Below are positions 5,392-13,627 of a DNA stretch of 40,599 nucleotides, piece after piece. This stretch comes from a virus, in the IMG/VR virus record IMGVR_UViG_3300031227_000138, positions 1 to 40,599 of that record. The stretch is one strand, 5' to 3'. Under the pieces are notes generated by a model that saw nothing but the letters and a program-made list of their open reading frames with translations, was not told where the DNA came from and ran no database searches. The position numbers and the translations under genes are program-made. Position 1 is the stretch's first letter; every line of letters starts with the position of its first letter.

Positions 5392-5553
5392 CTACCTCTT
5401 TTTCTTTTGTTTACTAACTTCTCCTCTTTTTTTATGACCTGTCTTTTCAGAATAATGGGTATCAGGAAAATCTGGATCATCTTTCCAGTCAAATTCTAAA
5501 TCCTCTACTTTAAGTTCTTCAAGCATCTTTTGGGTTATTTTTAGGCGTTCCAT
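5392..5553 (-). CDS. small charged hypothetical protein (53 aa)
   Basis: MERLKITQKMLEELKVEDLE, then an acidic stretch and a basic tail (EVSKQKKKR). Start chosen at 5553, 8 nt after GGAG; the longer frame to 5601 lacks a site. It overlaps the end of the gene at 5519-5677. Last gene before the lysis-operon terminator. Function unknown. Confidence 0.55.
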   Translation of the reverse strand: MERLKITQKMLEELKVEDLEFDWKDDPDFPDTHYSEKTGHKKRGEVSKQKKKR

Positions 5554-5677
5554 CTCCAGTACTCCATGTCTCAAAGGGTTCACCCTCAGCCACAGCGTCA
5601 ATCATATCCTGAATGTCAGGATCAGGTTTGTCTTTGTTGCGAAAATTAATTAATTCACCCATTATGGTTTCTTTCAT
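5519..5677 (-). CDS. small hypothetical protein (52 aa)
   Basis: MKETIMGELINFRNKDKPDP, then DIQDMIDAVAEGEPFETWST; acidic, no hydrophobic segment. Start overlaps the upstream TGA (ATGA). It may be a small virion or lysis accessory protein by position only. Confidence 0.55.
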   Translation of the reverse strand: MKETIMGELINFRNKDKPDPDIQDMIDAVAEGEPFETWSTGDGTPKNNPKDA

Positions 5678-5769
5678 CTCAAGTCTTCCTTTACTTGTTG
5701 TTTAATGCCCTCTATCTCTTCCTCTGTCAACTCATCTTCTGCTGGTACTGGCGGTCTTTCTTTACTCAT
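5674..5769 (-). CDS. tiny acidic protein (31 aa)
   Basis: MSKERPPVPAEDELTEEEIE plus GIKQQVKEDLR. Short, Pro- and Glu-rich with one predicted helix. It overlaps the end of the holin-like gene by 4 nt and the next gene by ATGA. Coding potential is supported mainly by the tight packing. Confidence 0.5.
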   Translation of the reverse strand: MSKERPPVPAEDELTEEEIEGIKQQVKEDLR

Positions 5770-5993
5770 AATATTATTTTATGCTCTAAACTCGCATAAT
5801 CCTTTCCTTCTCTCAACATTTTTGCTATTGCGGCTAATCCTGCCGCTACTCCTGCTTTTAAAACTGAAATTCTAATATCTTGAGTTCCTAATACTAATTG
5901 ATCTATTGCTAAACCTGCTATAAAAGCGTCAACGAAAACACGGAGATATCTCCAAATTAATTTCTTATAAAGCGGATAGTTTATTTTTTTCAT
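5766..5993 (-). CDS. holin-like membrane protein (75 aa)
   Basis: Basic N-terminus (MKKINYPLYKKLIWRYLR), first hydrophobic helix (VFVDAFIAGLAI, about 19-31), then SVLKAGVAAGLAAIAKML (about 43-60) as a second Ala/Gly-rich helix. The LKAGVAAGLAA pattern resembles r1t-type phage holins, which form inner-membrane holes and release the endolysin. It lies in the same run as the endolysin. GGGGGTGTAAC ribosome site upstream. Confidence 0.6.
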   Translation of the reverse strand: MKKINYPLYKKLIWRYLRVFVDAFIAGLAIDQLVLGTQDIRISVLKAGVAAGLAAIAKMLREGKDYASLEHKIIL

Positions 5994-6017
5994 GTTACAC
6001 CCCCTCTCTTATGTAAC

Positions 6018-6095
6018 CTATGTTACACCCTTACCAAAATACATCGAATAAATTATCATTCCAAATATTACACCAAGAACAAATCCAAGTATCAT
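6018..6095 (-). CDS. tiny membrane peptide (25 aa)
   Basis: MILGFVLGVIFGMIIYSMYF plus GKGVT: a single transmembrane helix. The ATG overlaps the TGA of the endolysin (ATGA). Position between endolysin and holin-like genes suggests a lysis accessory such as an antiholin, inferred from context only. Confidence 0.5.
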   Translation of the reverse strand: MILGFVLGVIFGMIIYSMYFGKGVT

Positions 6096-6964
6096 TTGAA
6101 TATTTTTCCTATAAGAGCTTTTAATAATTCTTTGGTTGTTAATTCATTTATTGGTTGGAGTTGTTCAAGGTCAGTTATCTTTTGGTCAAGTATAAATAAT
6201 TCGCCATCAAGCTTCTCATTCGATTCAGAGAGCGCACTAGCCGTCATCTCTGCCGCTTTTAATTCATTTGTGAGCTGTGATACCACTTCATTGTGTTTGT
6301 CTTCGCTTGCAAGCAATACTTCAATCTTACCTTTTATGGCTGATTCATCAGCAGGACATTCTGGGCCAAGTTGATTGGCTAGAGAATTTATATATTCTTC
6401 GTGTTTCTTTTCTTCTATTTCAATTCTTTTGTCTAAATCTTCCACTTGTGTTTCTAGTCCTTCTCGTTTTCCTAATTCTTCTTTATAAAGATTCCAGTTG
6501 CGATCTCTATCATTTCTTAATTCGTCTAAAAGTTCCTGTATATCTTCTTGAGGCGGTGATCCTTTGTATCTCAACCAACCCAAGACGTTATTGTAATTAT
6601 GACCTTGAATGTGGCAAGGAGTACCAGTAGGATAATTCTGATCGAAGCTTTTAAAGGTGTTTACATTTCCCTCATAATACATGGCAACGTGTCCCCAAGT
6701 CCCATGTCCCCAGATGATAATATCACCTTCATTGGGGATTCCGTCTGGAGTGTTAGTTATTTTGTCGAAGAGTTCGTGTCCGAAAATTGTATCGAAGTTG
6801 TTGAAAATATCTTTTGCGGCGGGGGCTGATAAAACTCGGCCATCAGTAATGCCAAGAACTTCTACACAATATTGATGGAGAAGGTCCATGCACTGGCTGG
6901 AATATATGCCATCAAAGTCAATGAATTTGCCTTGATATTTGAGGATGAAGTTCTTAAAATTCAT
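6092..6964 (-). CDS. CHAP-domain endolysin (290 aa)
   Basis: Residues 1-130 form a CHAP (NlpC/P60-like) amidase/endopeptidase: catalytic C25 in YSSQCMDLLHQYC, H92 in WGHVAMYYEG, and D108/N110 in SFDQNYP. Such enzymes cut peptidoglycan peptide cross-links at lysis. Residues about 140-270 are a long charged coiled coil (LLDELRNDRDRNWNLYKEEL and onward), unusual for an endolysin, which normally has a wall-binding domain; it may multimerise or tether the enzyme. No signal peptide, so it needs the adjacent holin. Overlaps the XhlA-like gene by 4 nt. Confidence 0.88.
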   Translation of the reverse strand: MNFKNFILKYQGKFIDFDGIYSSQCMDLLHQYCVEVLGITDGRVLSAPAAKDIFNNFDTIFGHELFDKITNTPDGIPNEGDIIIWGHGTWGHVAMYYEGNVNTFKSFDQNYPTGTPCHIQGHNYNNVLGWLRYKGSPPQEDIQELLDELRNDRDRNWNLYKEELGKREGLETQVEDLDKRIEIEEKKHEEYINSLANQLGPECPADESAIKGKIEVLLASEDKHNEVVSQLTNELKAAEMTASALSESNEKLDGELFILDQKITDLEQLQPINELTTKELLKALIGKIFK

Positions 6965-7164
6965 AACATCTTGGAAATTATAATACCAAATACAATAGCA
7001 CCGATATTTAAAGCAGTCATTAAAGTAATCCTTGTCTTTAAAGATGATAGCTCTTCTTGGATATGAGGCAGTTCATTAGTTCTAATTTTGTCTAATTTCT
7101 CACCAATATCTCCAACCTTCTTCTCTAATTCTCCAACTCGGTATGATAAAGTGTTGTTTTTCAT
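6961..7164 (-). CDS. XhlA-like coiled-coil membrane protein (67 aa)
   Basis: Heptad-rich helix (VGELEKKVGDIGEKLDKIRT, ELPHIQEELSSLKTRI) followed by one C-terminal transmembrane helix (MTALNIGAIVFGIIISKML). This is the layout of XhlA/haemolysin-type proteins that cooperate with holins in phages such as PBSX. It lies directly before the endolysin. Ribosome site weak. Confidence 0.65.
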   Translation of the reverse strand: MKNNTLSYRVGELEKKVGDIGEKLDKIRTNELPHIQEELSSLKTRITLMTALNIGAIVFGIIISKML

Positions 7165-7200
7165 ATTCTGCGGGAATCGTGCCTAATTAGGGTGTCCCCG

Positions 7201-7228
7201 CCTCTCCCCCGCTTCGGTGGGGGAGTGG
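7201..7228 (+). repeat. GC-rich UUCG-capped hairpin
   Basis: CTCCCCC GC TTCG GT GGGGGAG on the plus strand, with a C(UUCG)G tetraloop and a G-U pair that exist only in plus-strand RNA. No T tract on either side. It lies in the 160-bp gap between the lysis genes and the internal virion protein; the rest of that gap holds no convincing gene. Confidence 0.5.
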
Positions 7229-7324
7229 CATTGATGTGATATAATTAAGTAATGTTATTTGATGCGTTAATTTATTTTATGCTAGCTTCTACAATTTTAT
7301 GGTTATTTAGCGATCACACTTAAA

Positions 7325-8908
7325 CTACCTTTGTTCTCTAAAAGCTCCTGAAATATCTAATCCAAGAAGTTTTGATAATCCAAATAATCCTGCTCCTGTT
7401 GCTGCGCCACCAGCAACTTTTTTTCCTGTGCCTTTTAAAAATTCTAAAATAGGAGATGGAGTTCCTTTTATTCCACCTTTTATCTCTCCTTTTTCTAAGG
7501 CTGTTCTAATTGCTTTTAATAGTTTATCTTTTTCTAACCCTTGCCTCATTAAACTGGTTCCTTCATCAAATCCAGGGGCTGCCTTTTCTAGTCCTTTTCG
7601 CAAAGCATCCCTTATAGTTCGATGATAGCCCGCTTCTAAAGTATTGCCTGCTTTACCAGCATTAGTAAATCCTTTTCTCGCATCATCCCATAGATTCTTG
7701 GCTGTATTAGCTGTTAAGTTTTTACCCTTTATTCTTTTACTAATTCCCTTGGCAAAATCATCTACTGCACCAGATTGTGTAGGATTTGCCAATTTTGCTC
7801 TTTTTGCCCATTCTTTAACATCTTGTACAATACTTGTTCCTGATACTTTTTTACCTGCTTTTTGTGCTTTCTGAAGTGCAACTGTTCTTACACCTTTTCC
7901 TTTATTTACTAACTCCATTCCTTCCTCAAGCACCTCTTTTCCTAATTTGGCTGGTTTGGCTTTAAATGGTTTTGTTATTGCTTTGCCGGCCGACTTTATG
8001 TTTTTTGGCAAACTTAGAAGATTTAAGATTTCTAACCCAGGAGCAGCTATATCCCGTCTATACTCTGGATCGGTTAAGCCAATTGGGGGCATCGATTTTA
8101 GAGCCATTTCAAGAGGGGATTCGTCTTTTCCATATACATCCTCTCCACCCTTTATTCTTTTAACAAGACCTTTTGTGCTTCCCAAAAGTATATCTGATAA
8201 CAACTTTCCTGCTCCAACTGCAAGTCCACCCACTCCACTTATTTCTTCTTTTCTTGTTTTCTCTATTTCTGGCAAGCGTGTTTTTTCAAATCCCCCAACT
8301 CTTTTACTTGGCTCTAAATCAAATTTTCCTCGCATTGACTTAAAAAGTGCTATTGCTTCCTTTGGAGTAGATTGCTCATCTGGCAATCCCTTTCCTGCCA
8401 TTATTTGTTCTGCAAGTGCAATATTGCCCGCATCTCCTGCGGCTTTAGCAAGTTGGGGCCTAATACTTTCAAGTGTTCTTTTATATGTATTTAGTCTTAC
8501 ACTTTCGGGGAATGACTCTGGGGCTATTTTTGTTTGTATTCCTTTTGCTATTCCTGGCAATCTGCCACCAGTTCCCTTTTTACCAAAAGCAAGTGGCTGA
8601 TCTCCTTCTTCTCCTAGATATATTGATTCAAGCAAATCGATGGCTGTAGAAGATTCTCCTTTTTTTTGTTTTTTTGCTAATTCTGCCGCAGTTGGTGGTG
8701 GAGCAATAAGTTCCTTAGCAGCACTAATTTTAGAAAGATTTTTACCACCAGTAGTTAACAAGTCCATTAATGCACCACGCTGAAAAGCATCACCACCCTG
8801 ACCAGTCTGCATTCCTGGCTGTTGTTGCTGGGCTTGTTGAGCATTACGAATCCAATCATTTGATTGTTGATCCCATCTCCATTGTTTTTGTGGTGAGTAT
8901 GTTGGCAT
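7325..8908 (-). CDS. probable internal/ejected virion protein (527 aa)
   Basis: Starts MPTYSPQKQWRWDQQSNDWI; a Gln-rich N-terminus (QQAQQQQPGMQTGQGG), an alpha-helical Ala/Lys-rich body and a Gly/Ala-rich hydrophobic C-terminus (GKKVAGGAATGAGLFGLSKL) that could insert in a membrane. Length, composition and position after the tail genes fit the internal proteins that podoviruses eject with DNA. No enzymatic motif seen. Function is inferred from context. Confidence 0.6.
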   Translation of the reverse strand: MPTYSPQKQWRWDQQSNDWIRNAQQAQQQQPGMQTGQGGDAFQRGALMDLLTTGGKNLSKISAAKELIAPPPTAAELAKKQKKGESSTAIDLLESIYLGEEGDQPLAFGKKGTGGRLPGIAKGIQTKIAPESFPESVRLNTYKRTLESIRPQLAKAAGDAGNIALAEQIMAGKGLPDEQSTPKEAIALFKSMRGKFDLEPSKRVGGFEKTRLPEIEKTRKEEISGVGGLAVGAGKLLSDILLGSTKGLVKRIKGGEDVYGKDESPLEMALKSMPPIGLTDPEYRRDIAAPGLEILNLLSLPKNIKSAGKAITKPFKAKPAKLGKEVLEEGMELVNKGKGVRTVALQKAQKAGKKVSGTSIVQDVKEWAKRAKLANPTQSGAVDDFAKGISKRIKGKNLTANTAKNLWDDARKGFTNAGKAGNTLEAGYHRTIRDALRKGLEKAAPGFDEGTSLMRQGLEKDKLLKAIRTALEKGEIKGGIKGTPSPILEFLKGTGKKVAGGAATGAGLFGLSKLLGLDISGAFREQR

Positions 8909-8913
8909 ATTAT

Positions 8914-9762
8914 TTATGGTGCGATACCGAAACTAGGATAAGCATAACTTTGATTTTGTCCATATATAGATTGACCACCAGGTTTCCATGTCGGTTTTGG
9001 TTCATCTGTCCCCACTCCACCTGGATTTAAAATTCCTTGCAGCCAAGTAAGGTCTGTTCCAGCTCCGCCAGTAGTCGGTTTGTAATAAGGTTTATCTAAT
9101 TGAGACTGCCACATCTTTTCCTGCCAGGGCTGTTCCCATGCCTGCTGTGCTGTTTGTGCTGCTTGTGTTGCCTGAAACTGTTGCTGTTGTTGGGCTAGTT
9201 GCGCTGCCTGTTGTCCTGCCTGTTGTTGCATTCCATATATATTCTGAGCTGCACCAATCCCGCCAGTCATTGCTCCTGATTGCAAGGCAGCAATAGCTGA
9301 TTGTAGATTTTGTAATTCTCCACTTCTTAATTGGGCTGCTTGCAGTTGCTGGGGTTCGATTGCTCGAGCTAATTCTTGTTCGTAAAGACCAGAATTTTGT
9401 ATTGGTATCCCACGTCTACCAAATTCTTGTGCTGTTGCTCTTGTAGAAAGTCTTGTAACATCTTTGAGTAAGGTTTGGTATCGGCTTTCAATCCCTGGCT
9501 TTTGGCCTTGTAATGCTTTGACTTGGGGTTGAATTGCCTGAGTATACATTTGTTGGGCTTGTTTGGCAATACCCCCAAAATCACCTGCATTAAATCCTTG
9601 AGAGGTTTGAGGAGCGGCTTGAGCAGGAGAACCATATTGAGCCCTCAAACCAGGCTCTACTTGTTCAGCCCAATAGGTATCATCCCAGTGTCCAGTGCTT
9701 GGATTACGGGCATATTCATGCCCCGTTGCTGGATTGATGTCTGATTTACCTGGCATTCCCAT
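8914..9762 (-). CDS. Gln/Ala-rich probable virion protein (282 aa)
   Basis: N-terminal PATGHEYARNPSTGHWDDTY segment, central helices (about 80-200) very rich in Gln and Ala (QQQAGQQAAQLAQQQQQFQA), C-terminal Gly/Pro/Tyr-rich tail (GGQSIYGQNQSYAYPSFG). It looks like a small internal or ejection protein partnering the 527-aa protein 5 nt downstream. First gene after the promoter-RNA element at 9774-9880. Start ATG at 9762 with GGAG; a second ATG lies two codons in. Confidence 0.6.
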   Translation of the reverse strand: MGMPGKSDINPATGHEYARNPSTGHWDDTYWAEQVEPGLRAQYGSPAQAAPQTSQGFNAGDFGGIAKQAQQMYTQAIQPQVKALQGQKPGIESRYQTLLKDVTRLSTRATAQEFGRRGIPIQNSGLYEQELARAIEPQQLQAAQLRSGELQNLQSAIAALQSGAMTGGIGAAQNIYGMQQQAGQQAAQLAQQQQQFQATQAAQTAQQAWEQPWQEKMWQSQLDKPYYKPTTGGAGTDLTWLQGILNPGGVGTDEPKPTWKPGGQSIYGQNQSYAYPSFGIAP

Positions 9763-9773
9763 AATTTACTCCA

Positions 9774-9845
9774 TAAAAAAAACCACAATTCAATAAGAAT
9801 CGTGGTCTTCTGCTTTCACCACAAATGCCAGCCATTTCGTCTGGT
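9774..9845 (-). ncRNA. promoter-proximal attenuator RNA, copy 1
   Basis: The predicted RNA starts at P1 (9841-9844 with 9828-9831, 9-nt loop ending AUGG), then P2 (9818-9823 with 9801-9806) closing the conserved loop GAAAGCAGAAG. The right arm of P2 is also the left arm of a terminator (9782-9806, 10-bp stem, then T8 at 9774-9781). P2 and the terminator are therefore mutually exclusive. Same design as 23586-23670 and 33707-33765. Confidence 0.75.
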
Positions 9846-9851
9846 AAAAAT

Positions 9852-9880
9852 ATACTAACAAATTATTTTATTCTTGTCAA
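9852..9880 (-). promoter_or_regulatory. sigma70-type promoter, internal-protein/lysis operon
   Basis: TTGACA at 9875-9880, 17-bp spacer, TAGTAT at 9852-9857. The predicted start at about 9845 coincides with the first base before helix P1. Confidence 0.85.
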
Positions 9881-9881
9881 C

Positions 9882-10370
9882 TTATTTTCCTAAAACAGTA
9901 TAACCAAAATGTGAATATTCAGTTATTGTAATAGTTCCACCCGCCACTGATGTCTTGGCTTGTAGTTTTACTATGTTTGTTCCTGTTGGAATATCTACTA
10001 AATAAGAGATTGAAAAACCCATTGGTTCATCAGCAACAGGATAATATTGTATCCAGCCAGGACTATTAGCTTGATTCGGATATATTGTTGTACCACTATT
10101 TATATTTAATCTAAAATAGGCATTTATTGTTCCTTCTGCAATAAACTCAGCCCTAGTAAAAAAAAGAACTGGCGTTGTTCTGGTTGTAGTCACCGTTCCA
10201 CCCAGTTTAGTAATGTCTAAATAGGTTCCTCCAACAATGTCTTGATTTGCTGTGCTTTCAGAAATAGAACTTATAAAACTGGTTGCTCCTACTAATCCAG
10301 ATGAATCAATAACGGCTGCCCCAGCTGAATCAGTAATCTTTTCACCTGTTGATGTAAATTCTCTTCCCAT
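9882..10370 (-). CDS. beta-rich structural protein (162 aa)
   Basis: MGREFTSTGEKITDSAGAAV, then alternating Thr/Ser/Gly-rich beta strands (TKLGGTVTTTRTTPVLFFTR, GGTITITEYSHFGYTVLGK). No Cys, jelly-roll-like composition. It lies at the end of the tail operon and is probably a fibre or decoration protein. Its stop lies one base from the -35 box of the next operon. Family not recognised. Confidence 0.65.
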   Translation of the reverse strand: MGREFTSTGEKITDSAGAAVIDSSGLVGATSFISSISESTANQDIVGGTYLDITKLGGTVTTTRTTPVLFFTRAEFIAEGTINAYFRLNINSGTTIYPNQANSPGWIQYYPVADEPMGFSISYLVDIPTGTNIVKLQAKTSVAGGTITITEYSHFGYTVLGK

Positions 10371-10568
10371 TTATCTCTCCTTTTTAATTTTCTTTGTTTT
10401 TCTTAATATTTTTTTATCTTTAGGATTTTTCCGCAACTTTTTATATTCCTCTTTTGTTAATTCATCAAGATTATATTCTTTTATTGGTTCAATACCAGCA
10501 GGATAAATACCTACTAATCCACCATCAAAATATCTTGATCCATCTTTATATACTTTTAGTATTTTCAT
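10371..10568 (-). CDS. small basic hypothetical protein (65 aa)
   Basis: A short beta N-terminus (MKILKVYKDGSRYFDGGLVG) followed by a Lys-rich helical tail (RKNPKDKKILRKTKKIKKER). It overlaps the upstream gene by 4 nt. It resembles small phage proteins with a KxYKDGS start found among tail-fibre genes, possibly fibre accessory or chaperone. Function unproven. Confidence 0.6.
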   Translation of the reverse strand: MKILKVYKDGSRYFDGGLVGIYPAGIEPIKEYNLDELTKEEYKKLRKNPKDKKILRKTKKIKKER

Positions 10569-11077
10569 GTTCCCCTGCTTCTAGTATCGCAATGCCACCA
10601 CTTAGTGGCAAACGTTATTACTTGCGAGCTAGTTCCGTTTGTATCTATTATCCTTCCACGCCATCGACTTTTAATCTCATCCCATCCAGTCAAATCATAA
10701 GAGCTTTGAACATCATATCTTCCATTGGTTACGCTTGATCCTGCTATTGGATAAATTTGTGTTGCCGTAGAAGTACCAGCCCCTTGATAAATTGAAACAT
10801 TAATATTGCCAAATATTTTCTTTGTACTGTAAGGAGAAAGATAAGTTAAGGTTGAGGTTAAATTTAAGGATTGGCTTGTGCTAAAAGTTCCTAAAGCTGT
10901 TCCTAAAGCTGACAATCTAATAAACTCAACTACATTTAGTTTGCTTACTGTAATAGCACCAGTGCTAACCTGATAATCTGCCTCAAATTCTGAGCTGTCA
11001 ATCCGTTTCTTTTTCTCTGCAGGACTGCCCTTTTTTCTTAATCTATTATTTAAGCCAATATCACTGTAATTTCTCAT
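10565..11077 (-). CDS. structural protein, probable tail/fibre component (170 aa)
   Basis: MRNYSDIGLNNRLRKKGSPA then a beta-rich Ser/Thr region (TGAITVSKLNVVEFIRLSAL, YSTKKIFGNINVSIYQG). It overlaps the nozzle-like gene by 4 nt. The C-terminal WWHCDTRSRGT is unusual but reads as coding. No known domain; role inferred from position within tail genes. Confidence 0.6.
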   Translation of the reverse strand: MRNYSDIGLNNRLRKKGSPAEKKKRIDSSEFEADYQVSTGAITVSKLNVVEFIRLSALGTALGTFSTSQSLNLTSTLTYLSPYSTKKIFGNINVSIYQGAGTSTATQIYPIAGSSVTNGRYDVQSSYDLTGWDEIKSRWRGRIIDTNGTSSQVITFATKWWHCDTRSRGT

Positions 11078-12486
11078 AGGCCAATATTTTCGTAATCAGT
11101 TACAAACCCATAAAATGTAAAAGGAGCGTCTTTCGACAACTCGGTTAATTGGTAAAAAAGCAACTTACCCCTTGTTCCTCCAGGAAAATCCAACTTTCTT
11201 ATTCCTGTTCTTAAATCACCAACATCAATCCAATTCTTTTTGTCTTTTCTAAAACTGTCACCAATAGCTACTTGGACTTTTGCCTGACACCCAGGACTAG
11301 CAATAGCCCAAAGCCTATTAAACTTCTTGTCTTGTTCTGGAGCGCCAAAATGTAAAAACCCTTGCAGTCCCGCCATAATTGCCGAAGTATTATCAGCCGT
11401 TGCTGTTCCATTCATTTGATAGCACTGCCCGCCAGAAGCACCAAAGATTAATTGCTTATCACCGTCAGCGTCTTTGTAAGAACACCAACTGGTGGGAACA
11501 TGACCAAATGCGTAATTATCCCAATCATCAAATTGAAAATTATATCTCTGAATACAATTAGCGATTGTTTCTTCGGTGATTTCGTCTGTAACTGTCCCAA
11601 CAGCACAAAGATAATTCATTCTATGAGCAACGCCAGGAGCGCTGTCAAAAGTAGTTCCCACAATCGCACTGCCAGCATTGTTGTAAATTTGGTTTTCTAT
11701 TGGATTTGATAAAAGCTCTGGTCGGTCCCCATTGTAGCCAAGATAACCTTGCCTATTTAAGTAAATCCAATAATCCTCTACTTGAGCCAAAGACTCATAA
11801 GAGCTTAAACCTTCATTAGTCGGCACTCTTACTAAGTTATAACCATCATAACGATACATTAAACCAGAATCTTTTGTAATAACTACTCTGTCATTAGCAT
11901 AAAATACGCCATTGATTGCTCCTTCGCCTGGAATAGTCAAAGACGAACTATCACTTGTACCCGAAGTTGACCAATTAGTCCCATCACCTGAAGTAGAATA
12001 AAACAAAGTAGAAGCCGAACCGATATATACCCGATTATCTCTTGAAGAACACAAATATCCTCCAGGCGGGGCGGCAGTAGTATCAGTAAAAGCCGAGCCA
12101 TTAGTAGTATGCCTCATTGTTCCACCTTGTTGATTCATAAACAAGGTGTCGTCTAAAACTGCATGACCAACAGCCACGCCAGCCGTAATCGTGCCATTTC
12201 CAGCCAACGCCCATGCCGCTGTTCCTTGAAGGGAATAATAAACCTTATTGCCAAAAGCACCATAAACATTCAAAGTCGTTCCGTCTTCTTTTGTCCAACT
12301 AAAAAGTGATTGAGAGGCACTTCCATTAGCAGTTCCTAAAAACGTGGTATAACCTGATCTTTTTCTCTTTGCTCCATAAGGAATTGGGTCTAAGTTAAGA
12401 CACTGCAATAATTCCCCTTCTTTTTGAAGAAATGGGGATACTTTCAAATTCATCCCGCTAATGTTCATTGCTCTAAACTTTGCCAT
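11074..12486 (-). CDS. tail nozzle / gp10-like beta-propeller protein (470 aa)
   Basis: The start MAKFRAMNISGMNLKVSPFL and the early phrase LQCLNLDPIPYGAKRKRSGY resemble podoviral head-tail stabilisation/nozzle proteins (P22 gp10, T7 gp12). These build a beta-propeller at the end of the short tail. Repeated blade-like units follow (DGTTLNVYGAFGNKVYYS; DNRVYIGSASTLFYSTSG; NDRVVITKDSGLMYRYDGY). Its place right after the adaptor gene supports the call. Confidence 0.7.
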   Translation of the reverse strand: MAKFRAMNISGMNLKVSPFLQKEGELLQCLNLDPIPYGAKRKRSGYTTFLGTANGSASQSLFSWTKEDGTTLNVYGAFGNKVYYSLQGTAAWALAGNGTITAGVAVGHAVLDDTLFMNQQGGTMRHTTNGSAFTDTTAAPPGGYLCSSRDNRVYIGSASTLFYSTSGDGTNWSTSGTSDSSSLTIPGEGAINGVFYANDRVVITKDSGLMYRYDGYNLVRVPTNEGLSSYESLAQVEDYWIYLNRQGYLGYNGDRPELLSNPIENQIYNNAGSAIVGTTFDSAPGVAHRMNYLCAVGTVTDEITEETIANCIQRYNFQFDDWDNYAFGHVPTSWCSYKDADGDKQLIFGASGGQCYQMNGTATADNTSAIMAGLQGFLHFGAPEQDKKFNRLWAIASPGCQAKVQVAIGDSFRKDKKNWIDVGDLRTGIRKLDFPGGTRGKLLFYQLTELSKDAPFTFYGFVTDYENIGL

Positions 12487-12490
12487 ATTA

Positions 12491-13627
12491 CTAGAAGGGG
12501 TCTAACTGATCCCCTGGAATGTTTTCTACTATATCAATGTAAGTCTGACTTGATTTGTTTCTTGGTGTCATTTCTTTTTTAAACCTTGCTAGGTCGGCTT
12601 GAGATTGATTTTCTAATGCAGTTGCCTCTGGAATCATCTTGTCTTTCCTGTAAGCCTGCGCTAAGGCATAGTTTACAAAAGACTTAGTATATCCCTTCAT
12701 TGGAGTTGGAAGATTGTCTGCATCGCTGTCTAAGATGGCATTCAACTTATAATAGCTTACAGCAATTGTTCCACTTCTTTCATAAGGATTCCTGCCAATT
12801 TCAGTATCCCCTCTCATATGATAATAAGGATTGGTTTCGCTGAATCCCTCAGTCGGAGTAAAATCTACATATTCTTGTTTTGTCATCCTGTGCCAATCAC
12901 CCCCGCCCTCTGTGTACCAAGCCCGTCTTACTTGTTTAAAATCTGTTGTTGCAGTTCCTAGGTCAGCATATTGAGCCGTTCCTGAAAATCCTATATTAAC
13001 TGTTCCTACTCTATAATCCTCATTAACATCAATGGCCGTATTATTCATTGTTTCCATCCATTCATTTGTCCACTCGTCAATCTCGTCATCTTCAACACTG
13101 CTTAGTAATTTTGTCTTAACTCTTTTTCTAATACCGCCCAAAGAATAAAAAGCGTGTCCCGCTGGAGTAATCCAGTCCGATTCTGAACTTGAAGTGTCAA
13201 GTCCAGTGCTATACAAAGAAACCCGATAAGCATAAGTCGCTGATCCGCTGGTATCATCAAACTGGGTAAAGTCTTGGTCTGGGGTGATTGTTACTGTTCC
13301 GTCAGTCATGGCTGTTGCCGTTCCAGAAGTCCCAGCCGTTGATCGCTTAAAAAATATCTGATTGTATTTAATAGAATAAACAGGGGTGTCAGATGGATGG
13401 TCAAAAATTGCCGTCCCTGCCGTAGTAATTGTTGTCCCAGATGGCGCACCCTCAATTTCTAACACCTCTGATTTTTCTTCTCCAACTGCTCCTAATTGAA
13501 TATTCCAGTTATCATAAAAACCAGCAATATTGCGGACAAAAACAGAAGTCCCGCCAGCACTGATAGTTGACGCTAAAAAGGTTTTCTGTGAATCTACCGT
13601 TTGGTCATTTTTTGTTTTTATTAACAT
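12491..13627 (-). CDS. head-tail adaptor protein (378 aa)
   Basis: The N-terminal 150 residues are beta-rich (Ig-like: SAGGTSVFVRNIAGFYDNWN). The C-terminal half is helical, with GGIRKRVKTKLLSSVEDDEI, DEWTNEWMETMNNTAIDVNE and a late helix KSFVNYALAQAYRKDKM. That arrangement fits adaptors that dock under the portal (P22 gp4/T7 gp11 class), here with an additional N-terminal domain. It ends 4 nt before the nozzle gene. Role inferred from order and fold impression. Confidence 0.65.
   Translation of the reverse strand: MLIKTKNDQTVDSQKTFLASTISAGGTSVFVRNIAGFYDNWNIQLGAVGEEKSEVLEIEGAPSGTTITTAGTAIFDHPSDTPVYSIKYNQIFFKRSTAGTSGTATAMTDGTVTITPDQDFTQFDDTSGSATYAYRVSLYSTGLDTSSSESDWITPAGHAFYSLGGIRKRVKTKLLSSVEDDEIDEWTNEWMETMNNTAIDVNEDYRVGTVNIGFSGTAQYADLGTATTDFKQVRRAWYTEGGGDWHRMTKQEYVDFTPTEGFSETNPYYHMRGDTEIGRNPYERSGTIAVSYYKLNAILDSDADNLPTPMKGYTKSFVNYALAQAYRKDKMIPEATALENQSQADLARFKKEMTPRNKSSQTYIDIVENIPGDQLDPF

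Noticed and set aside
7947-8600. 217-codon plus-strand open frame
   Set aside because: It lies wholly inside the 527-aa minus-strand gene, has no ribosome site or promoter, and is Pro/Ser/Phe-rich as expected from an antisense reading.
9369-9635. 88-codon minus-strand frame inside the Gln-rich virion gene
   Set aside because: No ribosome site and biased composition; the overlapping longer gene is better supported.
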